From positions 1 to 60,710 of the forward strand of contig JAFQYG010000001.1 in assembly GCA_017406565.1 (NCBI GenBank): a stretch of 60,710 nucleotides of DNA, written 5' to 3'. The position numbers and the translations under genes were made by a program. Source of the stretch: Candidatus Saccharimonadota bacterium (GTDB lineage: Bacteria > Patescibacteriota > Saccharimonadia > Saccharimonadales > Saccharimonadaceae). Below are positions 42,197 through 50,540 of the stretch, one piece after another. The stretch's first letter is position 1, and each line of letters begins with the position of its first letter. The notes beneath the pieces are model-generated. The model did not search any database. It saw only the letters and a program-made list of their open reading frames with translations, and was not told the origin of the DNA.

Positions 42197-43870
42197 TTAG
42201 TCCGACGGTCCTCCCCAGGCTTCGCCGGCACTATCATTTTTAATTTCATCCGATTTGGCTTTTTCAGGAGTCTTCGAATTGATTTTATCGCCATTATTAT
42301 CTACCTTCGTATCCTGCTTTGGTGCTGGAGTCGAAGGCTGATTCGAATCGGACCCAGTCTTCTGGTCCTTATTCGTTTCCTTGTCCTTCTTTGTCGAGTC
42401 ATTTCCGGACGAAGAAGAATCCTTAGTATCCTTCGTCGAATGCTGAGGATCGGATGGATTATTAGTATTCTCTCCCGGTCCTTTATCATCATTCGGCTCA
42501 GTGTTTTTCTTAGGAGCCTTGCTTGGGTCCTTCTTATACTTCGGCTTATCAGGGTTGTCAGGCTTGTCAGGCTTTGATGGTTTGTCAGGCTTGTCAGGCT
42601 TTGACGGTTTGTCAGGCTTGTCAGGCTCTGACGGTTTGTCCTGAGGAGTAATCTTCATTATTTCCTCAACATTCGTCGGCTGATAACCACACTCAGTCCT
42701 GTAAGATACTTCGACTACACCAGTCCCCTTAATCGTAAATACATACGTCAAGAATGTGCCAGTGTGGTCAGGTGTCTCCATCACGATAACATCAGGAACT
42801 CCATCGACTGTATATGGATTCATATACATCTGGTCATCCAAGTTATTACCGTCAGTTACTTTAACATCAGCAGAATCCAACATCTTGAAAAATGCATTCA
42901 AAGTCTCTGTGTAAAGCTCTGGGTCCTTCCTAAATATTTCTTTCGAAGCATTTATGGTCTTCGCCCAGTCACCTTTGCAAGACTCATAGAATTCTCCAAG
43001 ATAGCGTGTACCAAGATTAGCATCAGCCCAAGCCATAGCCGCAGCACCAAGTGCCGGGTCATTTCTAAGTCTTTCACGGAAATCCGCATCATACTCAGTA
43101 GCTGTCAAATCCCCTGGATTTGGTCCAAAGTTAAAATCATTGGATTCATCCTGGTCATTTTGAAGCTCAGAGTTATAGAAATGCCAAGTTGACATATCCT
43201 CATCAGAAACAACATCGGCATTAGCTTCCGCTCCTTCATCTGAGGCCTCAGCTACTAGGCTATTTTTTGCCGCAAGAAGTCCGTCACCAGTCATTGCCCA
43301 GTCTACCTGAGTAGCAAGTGCAGTTGTTAACAGTATTGCTAAAACAGCTACAGCAAGCCAACCAAGACCTTTGTGTCTTTTTCTTTCACTATCTGTATCA
43401 TCTATCTCTACGTAAAGGAAATTCAAATAGTTATAAACCATCAAGAATATCGCAATGATACCAGCAAACAATGGAGTCGTTGACACCAAAGATGCTACAA
43501 ACGGTATTCCGATGATTGTCGAAAAAGCATAAGCAGGGACCTTCATCACTACGCAAAAAAGAACTGTTAGGGCGATAAAAGGTATCATCTCTTTAAAGCT
43601 TCCACCTTCAAAGTTCCACCATTTTACTAACCATACTAAAAGGGCTATCATAACCGCCATAAAAATCGGCGCCAAGATAATTGACCCTTCTCCTAATTTA
43701 GGAGTAACATAGTTGATTATTCCAGCTATCAATCCGATAGCCACTCCAGAAACAACATACTTATCGCTAAGCCCTAGCTCTGAGAAATCCTCATCACCTA
43801 AGACTAGCCTCTTAGCAGTAACGACTAAAGCCGCAATTACCACGGCCAATACTAAACTAAGTAGTAGCAT
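42197..43870 (-). CDS. Multi-span membrane protein with KPD-repeat C-terminal tail
   Basis: 557 residues from the ATG at 43870, chosen because AAGGAGG lies 10 nt upstream; a longer reading from a TTG would translate that site. Five or so membrane segments (about 1-170) are followed by an extracellular domain with two Cys (about 190-400), then a Pro/Lys/Asp repeat tail (KPDKPSKPDKPD type) and a Ser/Thr/Asn/Lys-rich end. No recognised domain; the repeats recall wall-spanning stalks. It has a strong promoter and a leader of about 170 nt. Confidence 0.6.
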   Translation of the reverse strand: MLLLSLVLAVVIAALVVTAKRLVLGDEDFSELGLSDKYVVSGVAIGLIAGIINYVTPKLGEGSIILAPIFMAVMIALLVWLVKWWNFEGGSFKEMIPFIALTVLFCVVMKVPAYAFSTIIGIPFVASLVSTTPLFAGIIAIFLMVYNYLNFLYVEIDDTDSERKRHKGLGWLAVAVLAILLTTALATQVDWAMTGDGLLAAKNSLVAEASDEGAEANADVVSDEDMSTWHFYNSELQNDQDESNDFNFGPNPGDLTATEYDADFRERLRNDPALGAAAMAWADANLGTRYLGEFYESCKGDWAKTINASKEIFRKDPELYTETLNAFFKMLDSADVKVTDGNNLDDQMYMNPYTVDGVPDVIVMETPDHTGTFLTYVFTIKGTGVVEVSYRTECGYQPTNVEEIMKITPQDKPSEPDKPDKPSKPDKPDKPSKPDKPDNPDKPKYKKDPSKAPKKNTEPNDDKGPGENTNNPSDPQHSTKDTKDSSSSGNDSTKKDKETNKDQKTGSDSNQPSTPAPKQDTKVDNNGDKINSKTPEKAKSDEIKNDSAGEAWGGPSD

Positions 43871-44040
43871 AGGGCATATCCTCCTTTTCAAAAGATTTTT
43901 ATTTTAGATCCGGAGGACAACGCCCCCGGTTGTTATGGGGAGTTGTGCGGGTAGCACTCAGATTCCATCTGAAATCTGAGATGATTTGGTTGTTAAATTT
44001 CGTCGTTGTTTTATAAAAACACACCCTAAAACTCAGACTA
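43871..44040 (-). promoter_or_regulatory. Long structured leader
   Basis: About 170 nt of transcribed leader without a gene. It contains CTCAGATT/AATCTGAG (8-bp arms) next to the 16-nt inverted-repeat copy, a GC-rich CCGG...CCGG hairpin nearer the start codon, and AAGGAGG. I do not recognise a known riboswitch class. Confidence 0.5.
43978..43993 (-). repeat. 16-bp inverted repeat, copy 2
   Basis: On the minus strand ACAACCAAATCATCTC, exactly complementary to copy 1 at 42087-42102. It abuts the CTCAGATT hairpin of this leader. Confidence 0.8.
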
Positions 44041-44045
44041 TCTAC

Positions 44046-44074
44046 ATTGTATCACACTTTAGCTTTTTTGTCAA
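44046..44074 (-). promoter_or_regulatory. Promoter of the KPD-repeat membrane protein
   Basis: TTGACA (44069-44074), 17 bp, TACAAT (44046-44051) on the minus strand. Near consensus; the start is predicted around 44039. Confidence 0.8.
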
Positions 44075-44137
44075 TACTTATACCCCCATTCTTCACAATA
44101 ATCAAGTTTATGGTTATTCATTATTTTTGGCAGCAAA

Positions 44138-44159
44138 AACCCAGCGTTTACGCTGGGTT
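44138..44159 (-). terminator. Terminator after the PEPQ-repeat gene
   Basis: AACCCAGCG, 4 nt, CGCTGGGTT, followed by TTTG on the minus strand. Confidence 0.85.
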
Positions 44160-44176
44160 GCGATTATTACAGCATA

Positions 44177-44869
44177 TTAGAACAGTCCAGCATTAGCTAA
44201 CTCTTCTTCCGTCAGGACGTGATTGATCTGTCCATCGATATATTCAACGAAAATCTTTTTGAATATACCGCCAGAAGCCTGGTCAGCTGCGGTTTTACTC
44301 GGTGTAATACCAATTCTACCGTTGGATCTACGGAACTTATAGGCATAGCCTACTCCGTTAAAACCACTTGGCTTCACATCCGGTTTTGAAACATTTGTCT
44401 GAATAGGATCAGGAGCAGGTTCAGGCTGTGGTTCAGGCTGTGGTTCAGGAGTAGGTTCAGGCTGTGGTTCAGGTTTCTGTTCAGATTCCTTTTCGGTCTT
44501 CTGTTCAGAGCCCTCTACCTCAACGTTGACATTTATGTCCTCATTGACAGGAGCTGCGTTTGGTCCAAACACTGCTTCCTCCAGCTTGACTATCCTGTCT
44601 TCGTGATCACGAAGATCTTCCTTACACTCCTTAGCTGCTTCCGCCAAAGTATGGCAGATATCCGTCAATTTAGCGACGGTCATTCTTTCCGGCTTCTGCT
44701 CTTTCTTAGCTTCAGTCACTGGAGTCGCCTCCTTCTTAACCTCAACTTTCTTAGATTCAGCCGCCTCTACTTTCACTTCTCCAACATTAACTTCTTCAGA
44801 TTTTACTGCTTCAACTCCTGCTGCTTTCTTTTCAGCTGCTTTTGCTTTTCTACGTGCATCTTTACTCAT
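44177..44869 (-). CDS. Cytoplasmic Ala/Glu/Lys protein with Pro-Glu-Gln repeats
   Basis: 230 residues, no signal or membrane segment. The N-terminal half is a charged Lys/Glu/Ala/Val-rich helix with a Cys pair (LTDICHTLAEAAKECKEDL). A PEPQPEP-type repeat linker (about 138-158) follows, then a globular C-terminus of about 70 residues (GVGYAYKFRRSNGRIGITPS). Not recognised. It has its own strong promoter, a leader of about 80 nt and a terminator, suggesting it is well expressed. Confidence 0.6.
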   Translation of the reverse strand: MSKDARRKAKAAEKKAAGVEAVKSEEVNVGEVKVEAAESKKVEVKKEATPVTEAKKEQKPERMTVAKLTDICHTLAEAAKECKEDLRDHEDRIVKLEEAVFGPNAAPVNEDINVNVEVEGSEQKTEKESEQKPEPQPEPTPEPQPEPQPEPAPDPIQTNVSKPDVKPSGFNGVGYAYKFRRSNGRIGITPSKTAADQASGGIFKKIFVEYIDGQINHVLTEEELANAGLF

Positions 44870-44948
44870 TATTCTGTCACCTCACTATACACATCGTAGA
44901 TTTAACGAACAACCTAGAACAAACAATGTTTGTCACTAAATCCCCTTT

Positions 44949-44977
44949 ATTATAGCATACTTATTCAAAAAAGTCAA
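44949..44977 (-). promoter_or_regulatory. Promoter of the PEPQ-repeat gene
   Basis: TTGACT (44972-44977), 17 bp, TATAAT extended by TGC (44949-44954). The leader contains the small palindrome ACAAACATTGTTTGT. Confidence 0.8.
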
Positions 44978-44997
44978 TACTTATAACATCTAACAAG

Positions 44998-45019
44998 AAA
45001 AAATACTCCAACTGGAGTA
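44998..45019 (-). terminator. Terminator after tRNA-Gly
   Basis: TACTCC, 4 nt, GGAGTA, then six T on the minus strand. Confidence 0.85.
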
Positions 45020-45023
45020 AATA

Positions 45024-45098
45024 TGGTGCGGGTGAGGGTAGTCGAAACCCTATCTCAAGTTTGGAAAACTTGCATACTAACCGCTGTACTACACCCGC
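45024..45098 (-). tRNA. tRNA-Gly(UCC)
   Basis: Acceptor arms GCGGGTG/CACCCGC pair fully, the anticodon stem CAAGT/ACTTG encloses TTTCCAA (anticodon TCC), the T loop is TTCGACT, and CCA is encoded. It lies 6 nt downstream of tRNA-His in one transcript. Confidence 0.95.
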
Positions 45099-45104
45099 AG
45101 CGTA

Positions 45105-45182
45105 TGGGGTGGGATATCGGGATCGAACCGACGACCTTCTGGACCACAATCAGACGCTCTAACCATCTGAGCTAATCCCACC
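45105..45182 (-). tRNA. tRNA-His(GUG)
   Basis: Acceptor GTGGGAT/ATCCCAC with an extra 5' G (-1) opposite C73, the tRNA-His hallmark. The anticodon loop is TTGTGGT and CCA is encoded. The last pair of the anticodon stem (31-39) is A-C rather than a Watson-Crick pair. A TATAAT extended by TGT lies about 9 nt upstream. Confidence 0.95.
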
Positions 45183-45204
45183 ATAACAACAATTATAACA
45201 TAAT

Positions 45205-45600
45205 CTATCTTGAAATACCAGGATTTTTCCGTGCAGGCATTTGCGCTGGGCCACTTTTTGTAGGAGTATTACCTCCTTTAGCTCCAGTTTCAGAGTCCTT
45301 CGAATTTAACCTCCCCCTTAATCCACTATTAGATGAGGTATTATTTTCATTACTATCCCCACCAAATTGTGCCGCATCTCTCCGTGCTTGCCAAGATGTT
45401 CTACCCCCCTCCGCAACCACCTTAGAATCCCCATATTTCCTAATTACGCTACGATTCTGGTCAATATTCCTACGCTGGTTAAAAGATTGCGCCGAAACAG
45501 CACCAATACCACCCCGATTTTGCGCCTCCGCGTAAGCCGAAGAATGAACTACGTCCTCCTTCTTTTCTTTCATCAATCTTTTTAACAAATCCCCATTCAT
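45205..45600 (-). CDS. Small hydrophilic Asn/Ser/Gly/Arg-rich protein, unknown
   Basis: 131 residues with no signal, no membrane segment and low-complexity, probably disordered composition. No known domain. It follows the Pro/Lys-rich anchored protein by 6 nt and belongs to the tpiA operon; the tRNA-His promoter overlaps its downstream flank. Confidence 0.5.
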   Translation of the reverse strand: MNGDLLKRLMKEKKEDVVHSSAYAEAQNRGGIGAVSAQSFNQRRNIDQNRSVIRKYGDSKVVAEGGRTSWQARRDAAQFGGDSNENNTSSNSGLRGRLNSKDSETGAKGGNTPTKSGPAQMPARKNPGISR

Positions 45601-45606
45601 AATCTT

Positions 45607-46332
45607 TTACTTAGGTAATAGTAAGAATGCTACTGTCCCAGCAGTTGCCCCTAATATTATCGTCATAATAATTGTCACAATAATGCCAACATGGGAGTCC
45701 TTCTCTGGCTTCGTGATAATTGTCACTGGCCCCTTTGGTTCCTCTTTCGGAACTGCAATCTTCTTTTGATAAACATTCTTCGATAAAGGACGTTTTTCTA
45801 CTCTAGACTGGTTAATAAACGGTGATTTTGGAGTATTATAAGTCGCATTCGTTTTATTAACCACAGGCTTAGTAGAGACACTCTTAGTTTTCGGTGTGCC
45901 TCTCAGTAATTTTTCTGCTTTAACTTTCTTAGCTTTTGCTTCGCTCGCGGATGCCACTGGACCATGATTTAGAGGTCGTTTTGGTAATTCTGTATTAGAT
46001 TTAGTACCATGTAAATCCTCTACCACACCAAGTGAAGGCGCAGTTTTAGCAACTGGCTGCTTATACTCAGTCCTAGTATTCGCCACCACCCGACCACTCG
46101 ACTTAGCAACTGGCCTTGGGGCTGGTTTTGGTTGTATCACTCTATTAGCAGACGTTACAGCTCTCTTTGGAGCTACGTTATTTGAAACAGCTACAGGTGC
46201 CCTGCGCACTGGCTTCTGGGCAACTGGTCGTTTTGGTAATTCAGCATGCACTACTCTCGGCGCAGCCTGACCACGCTTAGTAGTATTAGTTTTAGATTTA
46301 GTCGGTACAAAATCTATGTATCTCTTATTCAT
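45607..46332 (-). CDS. Basic Pro-rich protein with C-terminal membrane anchor
   Basis: 241 residues. About 210 residues are basic and Pro/Lys/Ala/Arg-rich, with recurring LPKRP and RPVA motifs, and a single transmembrane segment lies at the C-terminus (about 218-238). This tail-anchored layout leaves a positively charged, probably disordered cytoplasmic domain, which could contact nucleic acids or the membrane (speculation). Its start overlaps the tpiA stop by 4 nt. Confidence 0.55.
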   Translation of the reverse strand: MNKRYIDFVPTKSKTNTTKRGQAAPRVVHAELPKRPVAQKPVRRAPVAVSNNVAPKRAVTSANRVIQPKPAPRPVAKSSGRVVANTRTEYKQPVAKTAPSLGVVEDLHGTKSNTELPKRPLNHGPVASASEAKAKKVKAEKLLRGTPKTKSVSTKPVVNKTNATYNTPKSPFINQSRVEKRPLSKNVYQKKIAVPKEEPKGPVTIITKPEKDSHVGIIVTIIMTIILGATAGTVAFLLLPK

Positions 46333-47099
46333 GCTCTCACTCTTTTAGCTGTTTCTATTATATCAGTAAATTCACTCAAAATCAAACTTGCTCCCCCAAT
46401 CAAAAGACCGTTCACCCCTGGTACTGTTAAATACGCCCCAGCATTAGATGGGTTTACACTCCCACCAAATAATACTGGCACCTGTTCAGAATGCTTCTCA
46501 CCATACGTATCCGCTAAATTTTTACGAATTAATTTCACCACTTCCGCAATCTCATCTGGAGTCGCTATTTTTGCTGCTTTTGTTGAAGAAATCGCCCAAA
46601 CTGGCTCATACGCAACAATAACTTTATCTAAATCGTCATCTGATACTTCCGATAATCCTCCAATTAACTGATCCCGAATCACGTCTGCAGTCTCCCCAAA
46701 AGCTCTTTCTGATTCCGTTTCACCAATACATAAAATTGGCGTAATCTTATTTCGAATCGCTGCCGCCACCTTCTTGGCTACCATCTTGTCATCTTCTCTA
46801 AAAATATATCTTCTCTCCGAATGTCCAATTATCGCATAATCCGCCAATCCCCGCAATTGTGAAAAAGAAGTTTCACCAGTAAATGCACCATAATCTCTGT
46901 AAAATGCATTCTGTACCGCTAGTTTCATCTTATGACGATCTACTTGCAAAGACAAAGGCTGCAATGCAATCGTCGACGGTGCCACTACTACCTCAGTATC
47001 ACGATAGTTTGGCAAAGCTTTTAAGAGTTTATGAAGATAGATAGAAGCCTCACCCACAGTGAAATTTAGCTTCCAGTTGCCCACAATATAAGTTTTCAT
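46329..47099 (-). CDS. tpiA: Triosephosphate isomerase
   Basis: 256 residues from the ATG at 47099. GNWKLN (catalytic Lys), IGHSERR (His), VAYEPVWAI (Glu) and GGSVNPSNAG are all present. It interconverts DHAP and GAP. TATAAT (47106-47111) lies 6 nt upstream; an ATG at 47105 is in frame but touches the -10 box. It directly follows the PfkB-aldolase fusion gene, so its substrate is that enzyme's product. Confidence 0.96.
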   Translation of the reverse strand: MKTYIVGNWKLNFTVGEASIYLHKLLKALPNYRDTEVVVAPSTIALQPLSLQVDRHKMKLAVQNAFYRDYGAFTGETSFSQLRGLADYAIIGHSERRYIFREDDKMVAKKVAAAIRNKITPILCIGETESERAFGETADVIRDQLIGGLSEVSDDDLDKVIVAYEPVWAISSTKAAKIATPDEIAEVVKLIRKNLADTYGEKHSEQVPVLFGGSVNPSNAGAYLTVPGVNGLLIGGASLILSEFTDIIETAKRVRA

Positions 47100-47146
47100 A
47101 ACCATATTATATCACATCGAATCTTATAATCAAAAACCGTCATAAA

Positions 47147-48976
47147 TCACTGTAATGCATCTGTATTTGCAATCAATCGCGCCTTGAATGCTTCCTTTGC
47201 TGCCTCAACATTTGTATTATCGCCCTTCCAGGTGAACAAAGCCGGATCCTGCAATGCCCTTGCAAAAGAAAACGTCACTGGAAAATTAAAAGGTCCATTT
47301 TTTATTACTGCCGCAAGATTATCTGTTGCTTGTTCAACCGTCTGCCCACCAGATAAGAACACCACACCTGCTAGCTCACTCGGCACATGCTCTTTTAATA
47401 CCTTAGCGGTAGCTTCACCCACCTCATCAGGGGTAGAATTACTATGTCGTTTCCCACCTATCACCATATTGCATTTCAACACACAAGCCTTCAAATTCAC
47501 TTCAAAATCTGCCAATGTCGCAAATAATTTATCCAAAATCTTTGCAGTCACCTCCGCCGATTTATCAATACCATAATACCCATCATAAACTACCTCTGGT
47601 TCTACAATAGGCACCAACCCAGCCGATTGACACTCTTTTGCATATTCAGCCAAAATTCGACAGTTTTCATCTATCGCCATCGCCGATGGAGTGATAACTT
47701 CTCCAGCTTCATTTAAATGTATCTCAAAAGCTGCTCGCCATTTTGCAAACCTGAGTCCCATTCGATAATACTCTCGCAGTCTAAGAGCCAAACCATCTAA
47801 CCCCTTCGTATATGTTTCTACCGACTTCTCAAATTTTTCTAACCCTTGATCCACCTTAATCCCAGGTATAATTCGCTGCGAAATCAAATAATCCACAAAG
47901 CTTTGCCCATTATCAGCCTGTTGTCTAGCTGTTTCATCAAACAAAATCACGCCATTCACATACTTATCTAAATCAGGAGTACTAAGGAATATATTACGAT
48001 AATCCCTTCGATTCTCTGCTGTGTCTTCGATATTAAGCTGAGCAAACTTCTTCTTAATCGAACCACCCGACTCATCCGCCGCTAAAATACCCTTAGGCTT
48101 ATACACCAAACTTGCCGCAAGAAGTTCTAAATCTTCAGTAGGATCCATATTCTTAGTTATGTCTTCTAATTCCTCTAGATTAAGCACCGAATCCAATTTA
48201 GAATTCTCCATATTCACTCTAGCCATCCTCAGACTATCCTCAACCGATTTGCCCAAAATAAAACCACCCAAAATCGTCGCCGCAGCAATCGAATATGCCG
48301 AAAGGTGTGTCAAAACATCTATTCTACCCACTGCAACATTCTCAGAAACACCACCATACGATAAATTCCCTTCCGAGACATAAACCAATTTACTATTATC
48401 CAATTGAAGCGCCTGTACTTCTTCCGAATCACCTCTGTTATTCTCTACGAATACTAAATTCGCTCTCGGAATCAACTGATTCAGTGTTACATCAAGCATA
48501 GTTCTTAAATAAATCACCAATTTTGTGTTCTGTGACAAATCTAAATACGACTCAATCTGTTTAACCGTTTCCGGCTCCAACTTCGCCGAACGATCAATAA
48601 ATACATAATCATAAAAATCACCAGGTGCTTCAAAATGTGTAGTTTTGTATTCAGTTGGAACCAAATAGCTTGGTCTACCATCAGATACCATAATGTACCT
48701 ATACACATTAGCCGTATCATCAGCTACTAACCCACCATCTTCCAGCTTCAATTTTGAACCAGTCACAGTAGTAGCAAGCCCCATTTTAGACAACACTTCT
48801 AAAGTAACCGCCGCTCCACCAAGGCTAGATTTTCGACTAAAAAAATGGTGTTCGCTTGCGTTGAACCCAAAATCCAACCACTTTACACCATTTTTATCAA
48901 CTTCAAATCCCTCTGTTCTGCTATCCAGATTCAGATATACATCCTTCAAAATATTGCCCACTACCAATATATTCAT
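47147..48976 (-). CDS. PfkB-like domain fused to class I fructose-bisphosphate aldolase
   Basis: 609 residues. Residues about 1-270 fold-match PfkB sugar kinases (MNILVVGNIL, GGAAVTLEVLSKMG at 53-66), but where DTTGAGDAF is expected the protein reads DVLTHLSAY (220-228), so the anion hole and catalytic Asp are missing. Residues about 280-609 are a complete class I aldolase: GILAADES (297-304), GIKVDQG (Lys374), FAKWR (Lys412), VPIVEPEV (455-462) and Schiff-base Lys501 in LKCNMV. It should split fructose-1,6-bisphosphate; the N-terminal domain may be a sensor or inactive kinase. TATAAT lies 6 nt before the ATG. Confidence 0.85.
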   Translation of the reverse strand: MNILVVGNILKDVYLNLDSRTEGFEVDKNGVKWLDFGFNASEHHFFSRKSSLGGAAVTLEVLSKMGLATTVTGSKLKLEDGGLVADDTANVYRYIMVSDGRPSYLVPTEYKTTHFEAPGDFYDYVFIDRSAKLEPETVKQIESYLDLSQNTKLVIYLRTMLDVTLNQLIPRANLVFVENNRGDSEEVQALQLDNSKLVYVSEGNLSYGGVSENVAVGRIDVLTHLSAYSIAAATILGGFILGKSVEDSLRMARVNMENSKLDSVLNLEELEDITKNMDPTEDLELLAASLVYKPKGILAADESGGSIKKKFAQLNIEDTAENRRDYRNIFLSTPDLDKYVNGVILFDETARQQADNGQSFVDYLISQRIIPGIKVDQGLEKFEKSVETYTKGLDGLALRLREYYRMGLRFAKWRAAFEIHLNEAGEVITPSAMAIDENCRILAEYAKECQSAGLVPIVEPEVVYDGYYGIDKSAEVTAKILDKLFATLADFEVNLKACVLKCNMVIGGKRHSNSTPDEVGEATAKVLKEHVPSELAGVVFLSGGQTVEQATDNLAAVIKNGPFNFPVTFSFARALQDPALFTWKGDNTNVEAAKEAFKARLIANTDALQ

Positions 48977-48999
48977 AAGCTCATTATATCACAAGTTAA

Positions 49000-49764
49000 C
49001 TACAATACGCCCAAAATTCCTTGCAACGCATACCCAGTATCTTCATGATTACGTACTGTAATCGTATCGATTCCCATCTCTACGACTGGATAATCATTTC
49101 CACCAGGCTGCGTCATATCACCAAAGTATAAAATATCTTTCTTCTCTACCTCTAATTCTTCCAGAAGATGCGTCATACCAAATACTTTATTCATCCCAGG
49201 AGTAATCGCGTTAATAGATGTAGTGCCACCTATCTCGTAGTCAAACTCCGGCGCCAACTCTTTACAACGCGCTACAATTTTTTCGCGTTTCTTACAATCA
49301 GGATCCCAAGCATATTTTTCTTCAGTTCCAGCCTTTTGTCCAAGTGCCGAAAATGTCACTTGCGACAAACGGTTTTCAATAATCTCATCGCCAGGTTTCA
49401 GTTTATCTTCTTCCCAATATCCCAATTCTTTTGCCGCTTTTTCAATCGTTTCACTAATTTTAGCCACCTGTTCATCTGTTAGTGGGTAATTGTAAACTTG
49501 TTCCCAATCTTTTTTCTCTACATTATAACGATAATATTGCGTCCCTTGCGCCACGAACAAATGCAAATGTGACAATTGTTCTGGCGTTGGATTTGGTAAT
49601 TGATCCACAATTTGAATCAAAAATTGATCAAATTTCTGTCCAGAAATTGGACATATTTCAAAATGATCGAGACATTTCACTAGCAATTCAGCGATGTCTT
49701 TAGTAATTGGCGTCTTCGCCACATTTAATGTTTGGTCTATGTCAAATGCAAGTACTCTTTTCAT
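49000..49764 (-). CDS. HAD-IIB hydrolase, phosphomannomutase-like
   Basis: 254 residues. AFDIDQTLN is the HAD nucleophile motif, ICPISGQKFDQF the second motif, and FGDMTQPGGNDYPVVEMG the Mg site. The combination with RLSQVTFSALGQ most resembles the eukaryotic-type phosphomannomutase branch, though phosphatase activity is equally possible. TATAAT extended by TGG lies 6 nt before the ATG. It is upstream of the PfkB-aldolase gene, which has its own promoter. Confidence 0.75.
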   Translation of the reverse strand: MKRVLAFDIDQTLNVAKTPITKDIAELLVKCLDHFEICPISGQKFDQFLIQIVDQLPNPTPEQLSHLHLFVAQGTQYYRYNVEKKDWEQVYNYPLTDEQVAKISETIEKAAKELGYWEEDKLKPGDEIIENRLSQVTFSALGQKAGTEEKYAWDPDCKKREKIVARCKELAPEFDYEIGGTTSINAITPGMNKVFGMTHLLEELEVEKKDILYFGDMTQPGGNDYPVVEMGIDTITVRNHEDTGYALQGILGVL

Positions 49765-49816
49765 ACTTACATTATACCATCAAAAACCAAATCTCCACCC
49801 AAGTTAATCTATTGAA

Positions 49817-50509
49817 TTATTCTGCTGATTCTTCAGGTTTTGTTTCTTCAGAGGATTCAGCTTCTGCAACTTCACCTTCAGCACCCTCAGCCGTTTCAGC
49901 TGCCTCTGCAGCTTCTTCAGCTGCACGTTTCTCAGCTTCTGCTGCTGGATCATATAGTGACACTACTGCTTGAGCAAGATCAATCTCTTTATCAACAAAT
50001 TCTACATTTTCCGGCAATTTAATATCGGCGAGCGTCAATTTGTCCTCAATCCCCACCATCCTAGAAGCATCAATTGTAAGTTCCTTTGGCAAATCAGCTG
50101 GCTTAGCCTTTACATCAATCTCATCAATCGATTGATTCATCGCAAAATGATAAGTCTTCGAAGCTTCAGACTCCTCAAAATTCACAATTACTACTGGTGT
50201 AGTTGCTACCACAGCTTCTTTCGCTGAAATTGCACGGAACTCTATATTCATAATCTTACGAGACACAGGATCAATATCCACGTTCTCAACAATGGCTAGT
50301 CTCTTTTTGCCATCTACAGTCAAATCAATTGGTGAATGATAGCCAGCCCCAAGCAGTACCTTTTCCGTAGCTACATACTCTGAAGCCATCAAAAACGGTT
50401 CTTTACCTCCACCAAAAATCACTGATGGAATCAAACCTTTTTCACGTAAACCTTTTAGTTTTTTACCTGTCACTTCACGCTTCTCAAGCGTCAATTTGTA
50501 TTCAGCCAT
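49817..50509 (-). CDS. rplY: Ribosomal protein L25 (CTC/TL5 type)
   Basis: 230 residues. An N-terminal 5S-rRNA-binding domain (LTLEKREVTGKKLKGLREKGLIPSV pattern, PIDLTVDGKKRL) is followed by the TL5/CTC beta domain and an acidic Ala/Glu-rich tail (about 190-230). It binds 5S rRNA in the 50S subunit. GAAAGGAA lies before the ATG. It sits where dnaK usually follows grpE. Confidence 0.94.
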   Translation of the reverse strand: MAEYKLTLEKREVTGKKLKGLREKGLIPSVIFGGGKEPFLMASEYVATEKVLLGAGYHSPIDLTVDGKKRLAIVENVDIDPVSRKIMNIEFRAISAKEAVVATTPVVIVNFEESEASKTYHFAMNQSIDEIDVKAKPADLPKELTIDASRMVGIEDKLTLADIKLPENVEFVDKEIDLAQAVVSLYDPAAEAEKRAAEEAAEAAETAEGAEGEVAEAESSEETKPEESAE

Positions 50510-50540
50510 AAATAATTCCTTTCAACTATTTTATATTATA

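Noticed and set aside
42540-42640. Tandem repeats in the KPD gene
   Set aside because: They encode the KPDKPSKPD stalk; no direct-repeat/spacer pattern of a CRISPR array.
45105-45182. A31-C39 mismatch as evidence of a tRNA-His pseudogene
   Set aside because: All other helices, the -1 G, C73 and CCA are intact, and mismatches at 31-39 occur in functional tRNAs.
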